Under the pieces are notes generated by a model. The model was not told the origin of the DNA, searched no databases, and saw nothing but the letters and a program-made list of their open reading frames with translations. DNA of 64,000 nt from Roseiarcus sp963833955 (lineage in GTDB: Bacteria; Pseudomonadota; Alphaproteobacteria; Rhizobiales; Beijerinckiaceae). Of the stretch, positions 27,953-37,024 are shown one piece after another. Position 1 is the stretch's first letter. Every line of letters starts with the position of its first letter. The position numbers and the translations under genes were made by a program. The DNA lies in contig CAWHZY010000011.1 of NCBI GenBank assembly GCA_963833955.1, positions 310,001-374,000 of the forward strand. The letters are read 5' to 3'.

Positions 27953-28840
27953 ATGGCCGCCGAGACTTTTGACAACCGTGATGGCTGGATCTGGATGGAT
28001 GGCCATTTGGTCCACTGGCGCGACGCCAAGGTGCATGTTCTGACCCACGCGCTTCACTATGCGAGCGCTGTTTTCGAAGGCGAGCGCGCCTATGGCGGGC
28101 GCATCTTCAAATCGACGGCCCATTCCCGGCGGCTTAGAGATTCCGCCCAGGTTCTCGACTTTGAGATCCCCTGGAGCGTCGCGGAGATCGACGGCGCCAA
28201 AGCCGAGGTGTTGAAAAAGAACCATCTCTCCGACGCCTATGTCCGGCCGATTGCCTGGCGGGGCTCGGAAATGATGGGCGTCGCGGCGCAGCGCAACACG
28301 ATCCACCTCGGCATCGCCGTGTGGGAGTGGCCCAGTTATTTCGATCCGGCCCAGCGGATGAAAGGCATTCGGCTCGATATCGCCGAGTATCGCCGGCCCG
28401 ATCCCGCGACCGCTCCCGCCCTGGCGAAGGCGGCGGGTCTCTACATGATCTGCACCATCTCCAAGCACCGAGCCGAGCGCCGGGGATATGCGGACGCCTT
28501 GATGTACGACTGGCAGGGTCGCGTCGCCGAATGCACCGGCGCCAACATCTTCTTCGTCAAGAACGGAACGATTCACACCCCGATTGCCGATTGCTTCCTC
28601 GCCGGCATCACGCGCGCGACTGTGATCGATCTTGCTCGCAAGCGCGGGTTCGAAGTTATCGAGCGGCGCATAATGCCTGCCGAACTCGGCGAATTCGACG
28701 AGTGCTTCATTACCGGAACCGCCGCCGAGGTGACGCCGGTCGGCGAGATCGGTCCGCATCATTACAAACCGGGAGCCGTGACCGCGGCGCTCATCGACGC
28801 CTATACCGAGGAAGTCAATCCGAGAACCAAAGCTGCCTGA
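27953..28840 (+). CDS. ilvE: Branched-chain amino-acid aminotransferase
   Basis: The 295-residue class IV PLP aminotransferase interconverts leucine, isoleucine or valine with their 2-oxoacids. Family motifs include HALHYASAVFEGERAYGG, the likely PLP lysine in CTISKHRAERRGYADALM, and ECTGANIFFVKNG. The ATG has AGAGGAACCGCC upstream. It converges with the helicase gene, eight bases away, and diverges from marR. Confidence 0.94.
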   Translation: MAAETFDNRDGWIWMDGHLVHWRDAKVHVLTHALHYASAVFEGERAYGGRIFKSTAHSRRLRDSAQVLDFEIPWSVAEIDGAKAEVLKKNHLSDAYVRPIAWRGSEMMGVAAQRNTIHLGIAVWEWPSYFDPAQRMKGIRLDIAEYRRPDPATAPALAKAAGLYMICTISKHRAERRGYADALMYDWQGRVAECTGANIFFVKNGTIHTPIADCFLAGITRATVIDLARKRGFEVIERRIMPAELGEFDECFITGTAAEVTPVGEIGPHHYKPGAVTAALIDAYTEEVNPRTKAA

Positions 28841-28847
28841 CGCTCGG

Positions 28848-31216
28848 CTATCCCTCCGCGGCGACGAAGCTGTCCATCACCAGCTTTCGGCCCGCTTTGT
28901 CGAAATCGACCGTCAGCTTCGGGCCGTCCACGGCAACGACGGCGCCAGGCCCGAACTTGTTGTGAAACACCCGCGAGCCGGCATGAAAGCCCGAGGCTGC
29001 GGCGGCTTGTCTGTGGACTGAGCCTTCGAAAATCGCGCTGGGAGGGCGAGGCCCGCGCGAGCCCGACTCGCCCCACTCGCGCTGTTTTGCCTCCGCCCGG
29101 CGCCAGCCGGGCGTGTCGTAACGGGAGGCGAACCCGGTTTCCAGACCCGCTCGCGGCCACGAACCATAGGCGCGCTCCGACGATCCGATGAATTCATCGA
29201 ATTCGACATGGTCGGCGGGCAATTCCTGGATGAACCGCGATGGAATCGAGGTCTGCCATAAGCCCCGCACGCGGCGGTTGAGAGCGTAGTAGATCCTCGC
29301 CTGCCTTCGCGCCCGGGTGAGGCCGACATAAGCCAGCCTCCGCTCCTCCTCGAGCCCCGCGAGGCCGCTGTCATCGAGCGAGCGCTGGTTCGGAAACAGG
29401 CCCTCCTCCCAGCCTGGGAGAAAGACCAAATCAAACTCCAGTCCCTTCGCGGCATGAAGGGTCATGATCGAAACGCGCGCGCCCTCGTCGCCGCGGTCGA
29501 CGTCCATGACCAGCGAGATGTGCTCCAGAAACGCACCAAGGTCGGGAAACTCGCCCATCGAACGGACGAGTTCCTTCAAATTGTCGAGCCGCCCGGCCGC
29601 GTCGGGCGTGCGCTCCGCCTTCCACATGTCGATATAGCCGCTCTCCTCCAGAACGAGTTGCGCCAGCTCTTCATGGGGGATCTGCTCCGACTGTTTCCGC
29701 CACCGATCGAAGTCGTCGAGGAGCCCCCGCAGGATTTGACGGGGACGCGATTTGAGTTCCTCGGTTTCGACGAGCGCGCGCGCCGCGCGGGTCAAGGGAG
29801 AGGCCGACTCGCCGGCCATAATCATGCAGGATCGCAAGCGTCGCTTCGCCGAGGCCTCGCTTGGGCTGGTTATAGATGCGCTCGAAGGCGAGGTCGTCGT
29901 CGGGTTGGGCGATGCAGCGAAGATAGGCCAGCGCGTCGCGTATTTCCGCCCGCTCGTAGAATCGCGGGCCGCCGATGACCTTGTAGGGCAACCCCAGGGC
30001 GATGAACCGCTCTTCGAATTCGCGCATCTGAAACGAGGCGCGCACGAGGATCGCGATATCGTCAAGAGAAACGCCCTTGTGTTGGGCGGCTTCAATCTCC
30101 TCGCCGATGAGTTTGGCTTCCTCCTGACTGTCCGACCCTTCAGCGACGCGCGGGCGATCTCCGAGCGCTTTGTCGGTGAACAGCGTCTTCCCCAGGCGGC
30201 CGCGATTATGGGCGATCAATCCCGCAGCAACGGCCAGAATGTGCCCCGTGGACCGATAATTTCGCTCGAGCCGGATGACTTTGGCGCCAGGAAAATCTTT
30301 CTCGAAGCGCAGGATGTTTTCGACATCGGCGCCGCGCCAGGCGTAGATCGACTGGTCATCATCGCCGACACAGCACAGATTGCCGTTGGCCTGTGCGATG
30401 AGCCGGAGAAGGAGATACTGAACGACGTTGGTGTCCTGGTACTCGTCGACCAGGATGTAACGAAAGCGTCGGCGGAAGGTGTTGAGGACATCGCTGTTTT
30501 CGCGCAACAGCCGCAGCGGCTCGAGCAGGAGATCGCCGAAGTCCACCGCGTTGAGCGCTTTCAGGCGGGCCTGATAGCTCTCGTACAAGGCCGCGCTCTT
30601 GCCGCCCGCGAAACCCGCAGCCTCGCTCGCCGGCACGCCTCTTCGGGTCGATGCCGCGATTTTTCCAACCATCGATGAGATTAGCGAGCGCACGCGCTGG
30701 CCAGCGCTTGTCGTCGAGATGTTCCGCCTGCAGAAGCTGCTTGAGCAGGCGCAGCTGGTCGTCGGTATCGAGGATGGTGAAATTCGGCCTCAAGCCGACA
30801 AGCTCGGCATGCATCCGTAGGATCTTGGCGCCGACCGAGTGGAACGTGCCGAGCCACGGCATCGCCTGCTCCGAGCCGGAGAAGACAGCAACCCGCTGGC
30901 GCATCTCCCGCGCCGCCTTGTTGGTGAAGGTCACCGCCAGGATCTCATGGGCGCGCGCGCGGCCGGTCGAAACGATGTGCGCGATTCGGGTGGTCAGGAC
31001 GCGCGTCTTGCCCACGCCGGCGCCGGCGAGAATGAGAACCGGCCCGTCCAGCGCCTCGACCGCCTGACGCTGCTCTTCGTTCAAGCCCTCGAGGTAGGGG
31101 GGATCAGCGTCGTGCGGACGACGGGCGAGCGGCGTTGGGCGCGTGACCACACGCGACGACGGCGCGACGGCGGCCGGTTCGGATCTTTCTGAGGGTTGCG
31201 ACACGAATCGAATCAT
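28848..31216 (-). pseudogene. uvrD: UvrD/PcrA-type DNA helicase, split by two apparent +1 frameshifts
   Basis: Three overlapping frames together encode a full SF1 helicase of about 788 residues: Walker A LAGAGVGKTRVLTTRIAHIV, Walker B LVDEYQDTNVVQYLL, GDDDQSIYAWRGAD, and the C-terminal LTRAR motif, ending in a Tudor-like tail. It would unwind DNA in repair and replication restart. Frame changes occur near 30634-30649 and 29793-29799; removing one base at each restores continuity, and the total length then divides by three. No domain is missing, so sequencing error is more likely than true decay. Start ATG at 31216. Confidence 0.88.
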
Positions 31217-31317
31217 GCGCCGGCGGGCGAATCGGCGCAACCCGAAACGTGCAAGGGAGCGGGCGACGATCACGCGCCTCCCGCAGAAAGCGGGACCGGC
31301 GGCGAGACTACGTCCCG

Positions 31318-31446
31318 ATAAACGCCCTTAAACGTCAGTAAACGCTAGTAAACGCTAATAAAAACGCTAGCGTTTACTAGCGTTTATTTTTTCGAAACGA
31401 GACTTTTCAATGGGTTACAGCCGTTTGGAATAAAACCTTCCGCCCC
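31318..31446. repeat. 10-bp-period direct repeats plus hairpin, copy 2 of a dispersed element
   Basis: Decamers ATAAACGCCC, TTAAACGTCA, GTAAACGCTA, GTAAACGCTA and ATAAAAACGC occupy 31318-31367 without gaps. A perfect 19-bp inverted repeat joins 31339-31357 to 31368-31386 with a 10-base loop, then six T (31387-31392). The tail shares GACTTTTCAATGGGTTAC with copy 1 and also ends near TTCCGCCC. It lies upstream of the helicase gene, so it is not simply a terminator of an adjacent gene. Confidence 0.8.
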
Positions 31447-31576
31447 ATCGCGGGTCACCGTTGAACCATCAAATCGGTCTCCATCCTTCCTCTCCACCTC
31501 CCGCACGGCCGCGAGCCGGTATGAGGCTCAGTCCGGCGATTAGAAATGTATAACCGAGATTGTGTTTTTCCGCAAC

Positions 31577-31732
31577 AACTTTTCGGCGCTTATAGCGATA
31601 GCTGTTGATTGAGGTTGCGCGGTCGGATCTTTGCGCTCGGGCCGTCCTGGCCGGGTCAAGCCCGGCCAGGACGTTGGAGCCGCAGCGAAAAACAGCCTGA
31701 ACAACAGCTATCGCTGTAAGCGCCAACTTTTC
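31577..31732. mobile_element. MITE-like element with 23-bp inverted ends and 8-bp direct repeats
   Basis: The 140-base element (31585-31724) has terminal inverted repeats GGCGCTTATAGCGATAGCTG... (31585-31607) and its complement (31702-31724), matching at 22 of 23 positions. It is flanked on both sides by AACTTTTC (31577-31584 and 31725-31732), as expected for an 8-bp target duplication. The centre contains a perfect 12-bp inverted repeat (31644-31655 with 31661-31672). There is no reading frame for a transposase, so it would have been moved in trans. Confidence 0.72.
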
Positions 31733-31944
31733 AAAGAGACTCTTGAGATGGAAGAGACTCTCGGGACTGAAGTCCCGGTCGGCCTCGGAAGCATGGGTTG
31801 GAAAAGCGCCTCGGCCGTTATCTGGCAGAGTTCGATTTCCTGCGCCAAAAAGTGCGGTTAACCGGCTGCGCGTTGCTTCAGACGAGTGACCGCGCGCGCC
31901 GCGCCGTCGACCGGGTCGCGATCTGCGCGCCAAATGACCAACAC

Positions 31945-33576
31945 CTAACCCTTCCTATTCACGACGATCTTCGATTTGGTGCCTACGCGGCTTTTGGGAC
32001 CTCGGGGCGCACGGGTTCGTTCGGCTTTTTCACCGCCTGACGAGCGATACTTTTGCGAACGCGTTGGAGGGATGACGAGGGGCGGAGGGGCTCCTTGCCC
32101 CGCCGTTCAGGGTCCGAGCGGGGCGAGGGCTCCGGGCAGGCCGCGGAAGAGGTCGGCCTGCGGGCAGCCGGCGGCGAAAGCGAGACGGACGCGGCTTGCG
32201 GTTTCGATGACGCGGGCGGCGATCTTGATCAGCCGCAGGCGCAAGGTCGAGAACTCGGCGTTGGCGAGATCGCGCGGTTTCGGGATGGCGTCGCGAACGG
32301 TGAGCATGAGCCAGTAAGCCGCCGTGTGCAGCGCGAGGCGGACCTGATTTGCGATCGCGGAACGACAGGAGGTTCGATCGGAAGCGAGCTGCGTCTTGTG
32401 CAGCTTGATGAGGTTCTCGGCCTGCCCGCGCGCGCAATAGAGGGCGGCGTAAATCCATTCCGCCGCGCCGTATTCGACGTTGGTGACGACGAAACGGGTG
32501 TCGAGCCCGAGCGGAGTGGCTTCGATGCGGGCGACGGCGCGCCGCTCGCGGCTCCAGGATTTGGCCTTGTGGCGCGTTTCGGCGTAGCCGCGCACGACGG
32601 GCTTGTTCGACAAAGCGCGCTCGGTGCGCACCGCGTCCGCCGCCTCGTCGATTTTCTTCGCCAGCGGCTTCGAACCGGGCAGCCCGAAGACGTAATCGAT
32701 GTGGTTGGCCTCGCACCATTCCATCGCCTCGGGCCGGGCATAGTGGCCGTCGCCCCGGAAGGTGATGCGCGTCCTGGTCCAGCGTTGGCGGATATGGCGC
32801 ACGAGCCGGCGCAGATGGGCGCGCACCTCGACACCCGACGGGGTCTTGCCGGAGCGCAGCACGACCGCGACGGGACGCGAGCGCTCGGTGTCGTAGACAT
32901 GGATCGGCAGGAAGCAGCGCTCGTCGTAATGGGCGTTGAAGAGCGAGAGCTGCTGATGCCCGTGTACGACATCGCAGGTGTCGTCGATATCGAGAATGAC
33001 AGACGCGGGCTCCCGTTCATAGGAGGCGATCCATTGATCGACCAGCGCCCACGTGAGCCGGATCGCATCCTTCAGCGAAGGCGCGTTCTCCAACCGCGAC
33101 AGCGTCGGCTGCGAACACAGGTTCGCGCCCGTGTCTGGCAGCCGCCCGCAAGCGAGTTTGAAAGCGGGATCAGCGCGCAAAGCGTCGAGATCGTCGGCAT
33201 CTTCATATCCGCAGGCGATCGCCAAGATGCGGGCGCGAACCATGTCCGCCAGCGTGTGCGTGATGCGCAGCGGGTCGCGGCGATCGGGAAAGCACCGCGC
33301 CAATCTTTCCGCGATCCCCAACCGACGCTCGGCCATCGAAAGCAGCATCACGCCGCCATCCGAAGTCAGTCGCCCGCCATCAAAAGCGGCTGCGACCGGT
33401 TTGCGGCCAACGGCTGGAAATGAGAACGGCAGCAGATTAGAGTTGGTCATGGCGAGCGGGTGCTGGGGCGCGAGGCGAAACGGATCGGTGTAAGCAACCA
33501 AATCCTACGCCAAATCAGACCCTTACGCCACGCTCGCCAGCCTCAAAAACGACTCCTCGTGAATAAGATGGGCTAA
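31945..33576 (-). mobile_element. Complete IS1380-family insertion sequence with 4-bp target duplication
   Basis: The element spans 31949-33572 (1624 bases). Its ends, CCCTTCCTATTCACGACGA (31949-31967) and the complement of 33554-33572, match at 16 of 19 positions. CTAA flanks it on both sides (31945-31948 and 33573-33576), the 4-bp duplication typical of IS1380. It carries one intact transposase gene, so it looks recent and possibly active. The right-hand CTAA includes the tadC stop codon. Confidence 0.9.
32107..33450 (-). CDS. IS1380-family transposase
   Basis: The 447-residue DDE transposase is intact. It shows the family N-terminus (FDGGRLTSDGGVMLLS, AERRLGIAERLARCFPD), the first catalytic Asp region SVILDIDDTCDVVHGHQQ, the second in FRGDGHYARPEAM, and the C-terminal YCARGQAENLIKLHKTQLASDRTSCR segment with the catalytic Glu. 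Start ATG at 33450 gives MTNSNLLPF. It is the only gene in the element. Confidence 0.93.
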   Translation of the reverse strand: MTNSNLLPFSFPAVGRKPVAAAFDGGRLTSDGGVMLLSMAERRLGIAERLARCFPDRRDPLRITHTLADMVRARILAIACGYEDADDLDALRADPAFKLACGRLPDTGANLCSQPTLSRLENAPSLKDAIRLTWALVDQWIASYEREPASVILDIDDTCDVVHGHQQLSLFNAHYDERCFLPIHVYDTERSRPVAVVLRSGKTPSGVEVRAHLRRLVRHIRQRWTRTRITFRGDGHYARPEAMEWCEANHIDYVFGLPGSKPLAKKIDEAADAVRTERALSNKPVVRGYAETRHKAKSWSRERRAVARIEATPLGLDTRFVVTNVEYGAAEWIYAALYCARGQAENLIKLHKTQLASDRTSCRSAIANQVRLALHTAAYWLMLTVRDAIPKPRDLANAEFSTLRLRLIKIAARVIETASRVRLAFAAGCPQADLFRGLPGALAPLGP

Positions 33577-34550
33577 TTCCAGTTGTTGATCTGAACGATG
33601 GCCGGCGTCAGAATTGCTGCGAACAGGCCCGGCAGAAAGAAGAGGATCATCGGCACCGTCAGAACCGGCGGCAGCGCCGCGGCTTTTTTCTCAGCCAGGG
33701 ACATTCGGTGGTCCCGGCTTTCCTGGCTGAGAACCCGAAGCGCGGCGCCGAGCGGCGTGCCATACTTCTCCGACTGCGACAGCACGGTGATGAGCGAACG
33801 AATGGACTCCAATCCGGTCCTCAAGCCCAGATTCTCGAATGCGGTCCGCCGCTCGGCCAGATACGACATTTCGGCGGCCAAAATCCCCATCTCCTCCGCC
33901 ATCGAAACACTCTCCATGCCAATTTCCTGACTGACCTTGCGCACCGCATGTTCGATCGAAATTCCCGATTCGGCGCAAATCAAGAGGAGGTCCAAGGTAT
34001 TGGGAAACGCCCGCTCGAGCTCCTTTTGCCGCTTGCCGGTCTTGTTCTTCAGGAACAGCTCGGGAGCCTTGATGCCGAGGTAAGTGGCTGCGATCGCAAT
34101 GCCGATCTTGATCATCACGGGTTGATTCCATTTGATGATCAGAAACTGATAGACGATCGCGACGAGGAAAAAGGTGATTGGCGCGATCAGGCGAAACGAA
34201 AGGAAGGCATATTCCGCCCCCGCGCCACGATACCCGGCCATGGCCAATTGGATTTTGGCCTTTTCGGTGCTGAGCCAGCTCGACAGATTGAGTGTTTCGA
34301 CCAATTGCTTGACGAGACCGCTCGGCTTGACCCTCAACGTGCCTTTGCTCTGCGACGCCAGCAGCCGTTCGCGTTCACGCGCTCGAATTCGCTCGCGCTC
34401 GGAGCTGACCGCCTTGATGCGACGCGACAAGGTGTCCGGCTGGAGCCAAGGCATCGCGGCGGTAAGCACAGTCGCGGCCGAACCGATCGCCGCGAACAGC
34501 ATCGCCAGGAAGTGGGCGTCGGAGAATTTAGCGACGATTTCGTCCAGCAT
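33573..34550 (-). CDS. tadC: Tad pilus platform protein TadC
   Basis: The 325-residue inner-membrane protein has a GspF/type II secretion F domain (about 180-310) containing ERAFPNTLDLLLICAESG and several hydrophobic segments. With TadB it forms the platform for pilus assembly. The ATG at 34550 (MLDEIVAKFSD) lies 14 bases after the tadB stop. The stop codon TAG (33575-33573) falls inside the IS1380 target duplication, so the protein is not shortened. Confidence 0.9.
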   Translation of the reverse strand: MLDEIVAKFSDAHFLAMLFAAIGSAATVLTAAMPWLQPDTLSRRIKAVSSERERIRARERERLLASQSKGTLRVKPSGLVKQLVETLNLSSWLSTEKAKIQLAMAGYRGAGAEYAFLSFRLIAPITFFLVAIVYQFLIIKWNQPVMIKIGIAIAATYLGIKAPELFLKNKTGKRQKELERAFPNTLDLLLICAESGISIEHAVRKVSQEIGMESVSMAEEMGILAAEMSYLAERRTAFENLGLRTGLESIRSLITVLSQSEKYGTPLGAALRVLSQESRDHRMSLAEKKAAALPPVLTVPMILFFLPGLFAAILTPAIVQINNWN

Positions 34551-34564
34551 GGGCCGAGCTCGAT

Positions 34565-35524
34565 TTAGAAGTCGAATGAGATCATCTTTTTCATCATTGC
34601 GATTCCTATCCCCATCCAAAAAATCGCAATCACCGAGATCATCTTTCCATGGCTCGTCGTCCACAATAGTGACACGTACTTAGGAGAAGAAACGTATAGC
34701 GCGCCGACGACGAGAAACGGCACCGCGCCGATAATCGATGCCGAAGCTTTCGCTTCCATCGACATGGCGGTGATCTTTCCCTTCATCTTTTTGCGTTCGC
34801 GCAGCACACGGGAAAGATTGCCCAACGCCTCGGATAGATTCCCACCCGCCTTGCTCTGGATGGCGATGACAATCGAGAAGAAATTGGTTTCGGCGATCGG
34901 AACCCGTTGCGCCATCCGCTCGATGCCTTCGGGCAAGGTCAATCCAATCGAGAGCGACTCGACAATTCTTCGAAACTCCGACTTCACGGGCTCCGGACTT
35001 TCGGTCGCCGCTATCCGGATCGTATCGCCAAGAGGAAGGCCGGATTTGATGCCGCGTACGATGATATCGATGGCGGTTGGAAAGTTGGAGACGAACTTGT
35101 TGATGCGCCGGATGCGCAGCCGGGCCAGCGTGAGTTGCGGCAACCCGACCGTGGCTGTCACGGCGACAAGAAGGGTGAGCACCAAGCTTCTCGACTGAAG
35201 ATAGGTCAAGGCGCCGCAAACCAGGCCCAGGACCACGCTTCCGATCCAATATTGCTGTTTGGTGATCGAGAGCCCGGCCTGCTCGATTTTTGTCGCCAGA
35301 CTGACCCGCCGCCGCCTTCCCCTCATTTCGCTGTCGCGGACGCCGTCGGCGATCTGCTTCTTGCGCGTCGCCCGATCGACGCCAGCCGCCACGCTCGCCT
35401 TCGCGTCGGTCTTCGTGACCGCCGCGCGACGCTTGTCGGCGCGCGAGTCCCCGCCAACAAAGGCAAACGCCAGACCGCCGAATCCAAGCGCAAGACAGGC
35501 TGCGATCGCGAGCGGATTGATCAT
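34565..35524 (-). CDS. tadB: Tad pilus platform protein TadB
   Basis: The 319-residue inner-membrane protein has an N-terminal membrane anchor, a basic cytosolic stretch and a GspF domain with NFPTAIDIIVRGIKSGLPLG and SKAGGNLSEALGNLSRVLRER. It works with TadC as assembly platform for the CpaF motor. It lies between cpaF and tadC, with 22 bases to cpaF. Confidence 0.92.
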   Translation of the reverse strand: MINPLAIAACLALGFGGLAFAFVGGDSRADKRRAAVTKTDAKASVAAGVDRATRKKQIADGVRDSEMRGRRRRVSLATKIEQAGLSITKQQYWIGSVVLGLVCGALTYLQSRSLVLTLLVAVTATVGLPQLTLARLRIRRINKFVSNFPTAIDIIVRGIKSGLPLGDTIRIAATESPEPVKSEFRRIVESLSIGLTLPEGIERMAQRVPIAETNFFSIVIAIQSKAGGNLSEALGNLSRVLRERKKMKGKITAMSMEAKASASIIGAVPFLVVGALYVSSPKYVSLLWTTSHGKMISVIAIFWMGIGIAMMKKMISFDF

Positions 35525-35546
35525 GCCGGCTTACCTCCGTTCAATG

Positions 35547-36959
35547 CTAGGCGGCGCTGACTTCCGAGATGTCGAGCGCCGCCGCCAGGCGGGCTTCTTC
35601 TCCATACATGCGCGCGCGGTCCCAGAATTTCGGTCGACCGATCCCGGTCGACCGATGCCGCCCTATGATCTTTCCCTGAGCGTCCTCGCCAAGAAGCTCG
35701 TAGACGAACAGGTCCTGCGTGATCACGACGTCGCCTTCCATGCCGAGGACCTCGGTGATGTGGGTAATCCGGCGCGACCCATCACGAAGGCGAGAGGCTT
35801 GAACGATCACGTCGATCGAGGACGTCATCATCTCGCGGATCGTCTTCATCGGCAGCGCATAGCCGCCCATCGTGATCATGGACTCAACGCGGCTCAGCGC
35901 CTCGCGCGGCGAGTTCGCGTGCAGCGTGCCCATCGAGCCATCGTGGCCGGTGTTCATCGCTTGCAAGAGATCGAACGCCTCGGGTCCGCGCACTTCGCCG
36001 ACCACGATGCGTTCGGGCCGCATGCGCAGGCAATTCTTGACCAGGTCACGCATCGTGATCTGACCCACCCCCTCCAGATTCGCCGGGCGCGTCTCGAGCC
36101 GCACGACATGGGGTTGCTGGAGCTGAAGCTCAGCCGCGTCCTCGCAGGTGATGATCCGCTCATCCGCGTCGATATAGTTCGTCAGGCAGTTCAGGAGGGT
36201 CGTCTTGCCCGAGCCGGTGCCGCCGGAAATGACCACATTGCAACGGACCCGGCCGATGATCTTGAGGATTTCCGCGCCGGCCGGCGAGATCGAGCCGAAT
36301 TTGACCAACTGATCGAGCGTCAGCTTGTCCTTCCTGAATTTGCGGATGGTCAGCGCCGCGCCGTCGATCGCGAGCGGCGGCGCGATAACGTTGACGCGCG
36401 AGCCGTCGAGCAGGCGGGCGTCGCAGATCGGCGAGGATTCGTCGACCCGGCGTCCGACCTGGCTGACGATTCGCTGACAGATGTTCATCAACTGCGATGC
36501 GTCGCGGAAGCGGACATTGGTGAGCTGAATCTTGCCGCCGACCTCGATGAAGCATCGCGTCGGTCCGTTGACCATGATGTCGGCGATGTCGTCGCGCGCC
36601 AGCAGCGGCTCGAGCGGACCGAATCCGAGGACGTCGTTGCAGATGTCATCGAGCAGATCCTCCTGCTCGGCGATCGACAGCACCAAATTCTTGATGGTGA
36701 CGATCTCGTGGACGATGTCCCGGATTTCCTCGCGCGCGCTCTCGGGGTCGAGCTTGGATAGCGCGGCAAGATCGATCGCCTCGATAAGAGCGCCAAAGAT
36801 CAGCGACTTGGTCTGAAAATAGGTCTCCGACCTGCGTTCGGCTTGAACCGGCGCGCTCTGAACGGACGCGGGCTTGGGCGCCTCGGCCACCGCGCTCGCC
36901 GATGCGACGCGGGACACGGCGAGCTGGGGGCTGACGCTGACGCTACGCTTGCCGAACAT
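35547..36959 (-). CDS. cpaF: Tad pilus motor ATPase CpaF/TadA
   Basis: The 470-residue secretion ATPase has Walker A GGTGSGKT at residues 246-253, the Walker B region (ERIVVGEVRGPEAFDLLQAM) and the Asp/His boxes around RIITCEDAAELQLQQPHVVRLETRP. It hydrolyses ATP to drive Flp pilus polymerisation. It lies between cpaE and tadB on the same strand. Confidence 0.96.
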   Translation of the reverse strand: MFGKRSVSVSPQLAVSRVASASAVAEAPKPASVQSAPVQAERRSETYFQTKSLIFGALIEAIDLAALSKLDPESAREEIRDIVHEIVTIKNLVLSIAEQEDLLDDICNDVLGFGPLEPLLARDDIADIMVNGPTRCFIEVGGKIQLTNVRFRDASQLMNICQRIVSQVGRRVDESSPICDARLLDGSRVNVIAPPLAIDGAALTIRKFRKDKLTLDQLVKFGSISPAGAEILKIIGRVRCNVVISGGTGSGKTTLLNCLTNYIDADERIITCEDAAELQLQQPHVVRLETRPANLEGVGQITMRDLVKNCLRMRPERIVVGEVRGPEAFDLLQAMNTGHDGSMGTLHANSPREALSRVESMITMGGYALPMKTIREMMTSSIDVIVQASRLRDGSRRITHITEVLGMEGDVVITQDLFVYELLGEDAQGKIIGRHRSTGIGRPKFWDRARMYGEEARLAAALDISEVSAA

Positions 36960-37024
36960 CGCTCACGATCCGTTGCGCTTGTGCGAGCGCCGGGCGGGGA
37001 TGGCGCGATGCGTGTGCGAACCGA

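Larger units (their letters stand above)
31217..31948. other. Insertion-rich intergenic region, no gene recognised
   Basis: About 730 bases between the helicase start and the IS1380 element. It holds repeat copy 2, a MITE-like element and short direct repeats (AAGAGACTCT twice near 31734-31765). Short frames exist, one of 154 codons on the minus strand, but it runs through the MITE-like element and has no recognised domain. Confidence 0.5.

Noticed and set aside
31469..31933. 154-codon minus-strand frame left of the IS1380 element
   Set aside because: It reads through the MITE-like element, including its inverted ends, so it cannot be a conserved gene in this form. I also checked it for TadD-like TPR motifs and saw none.
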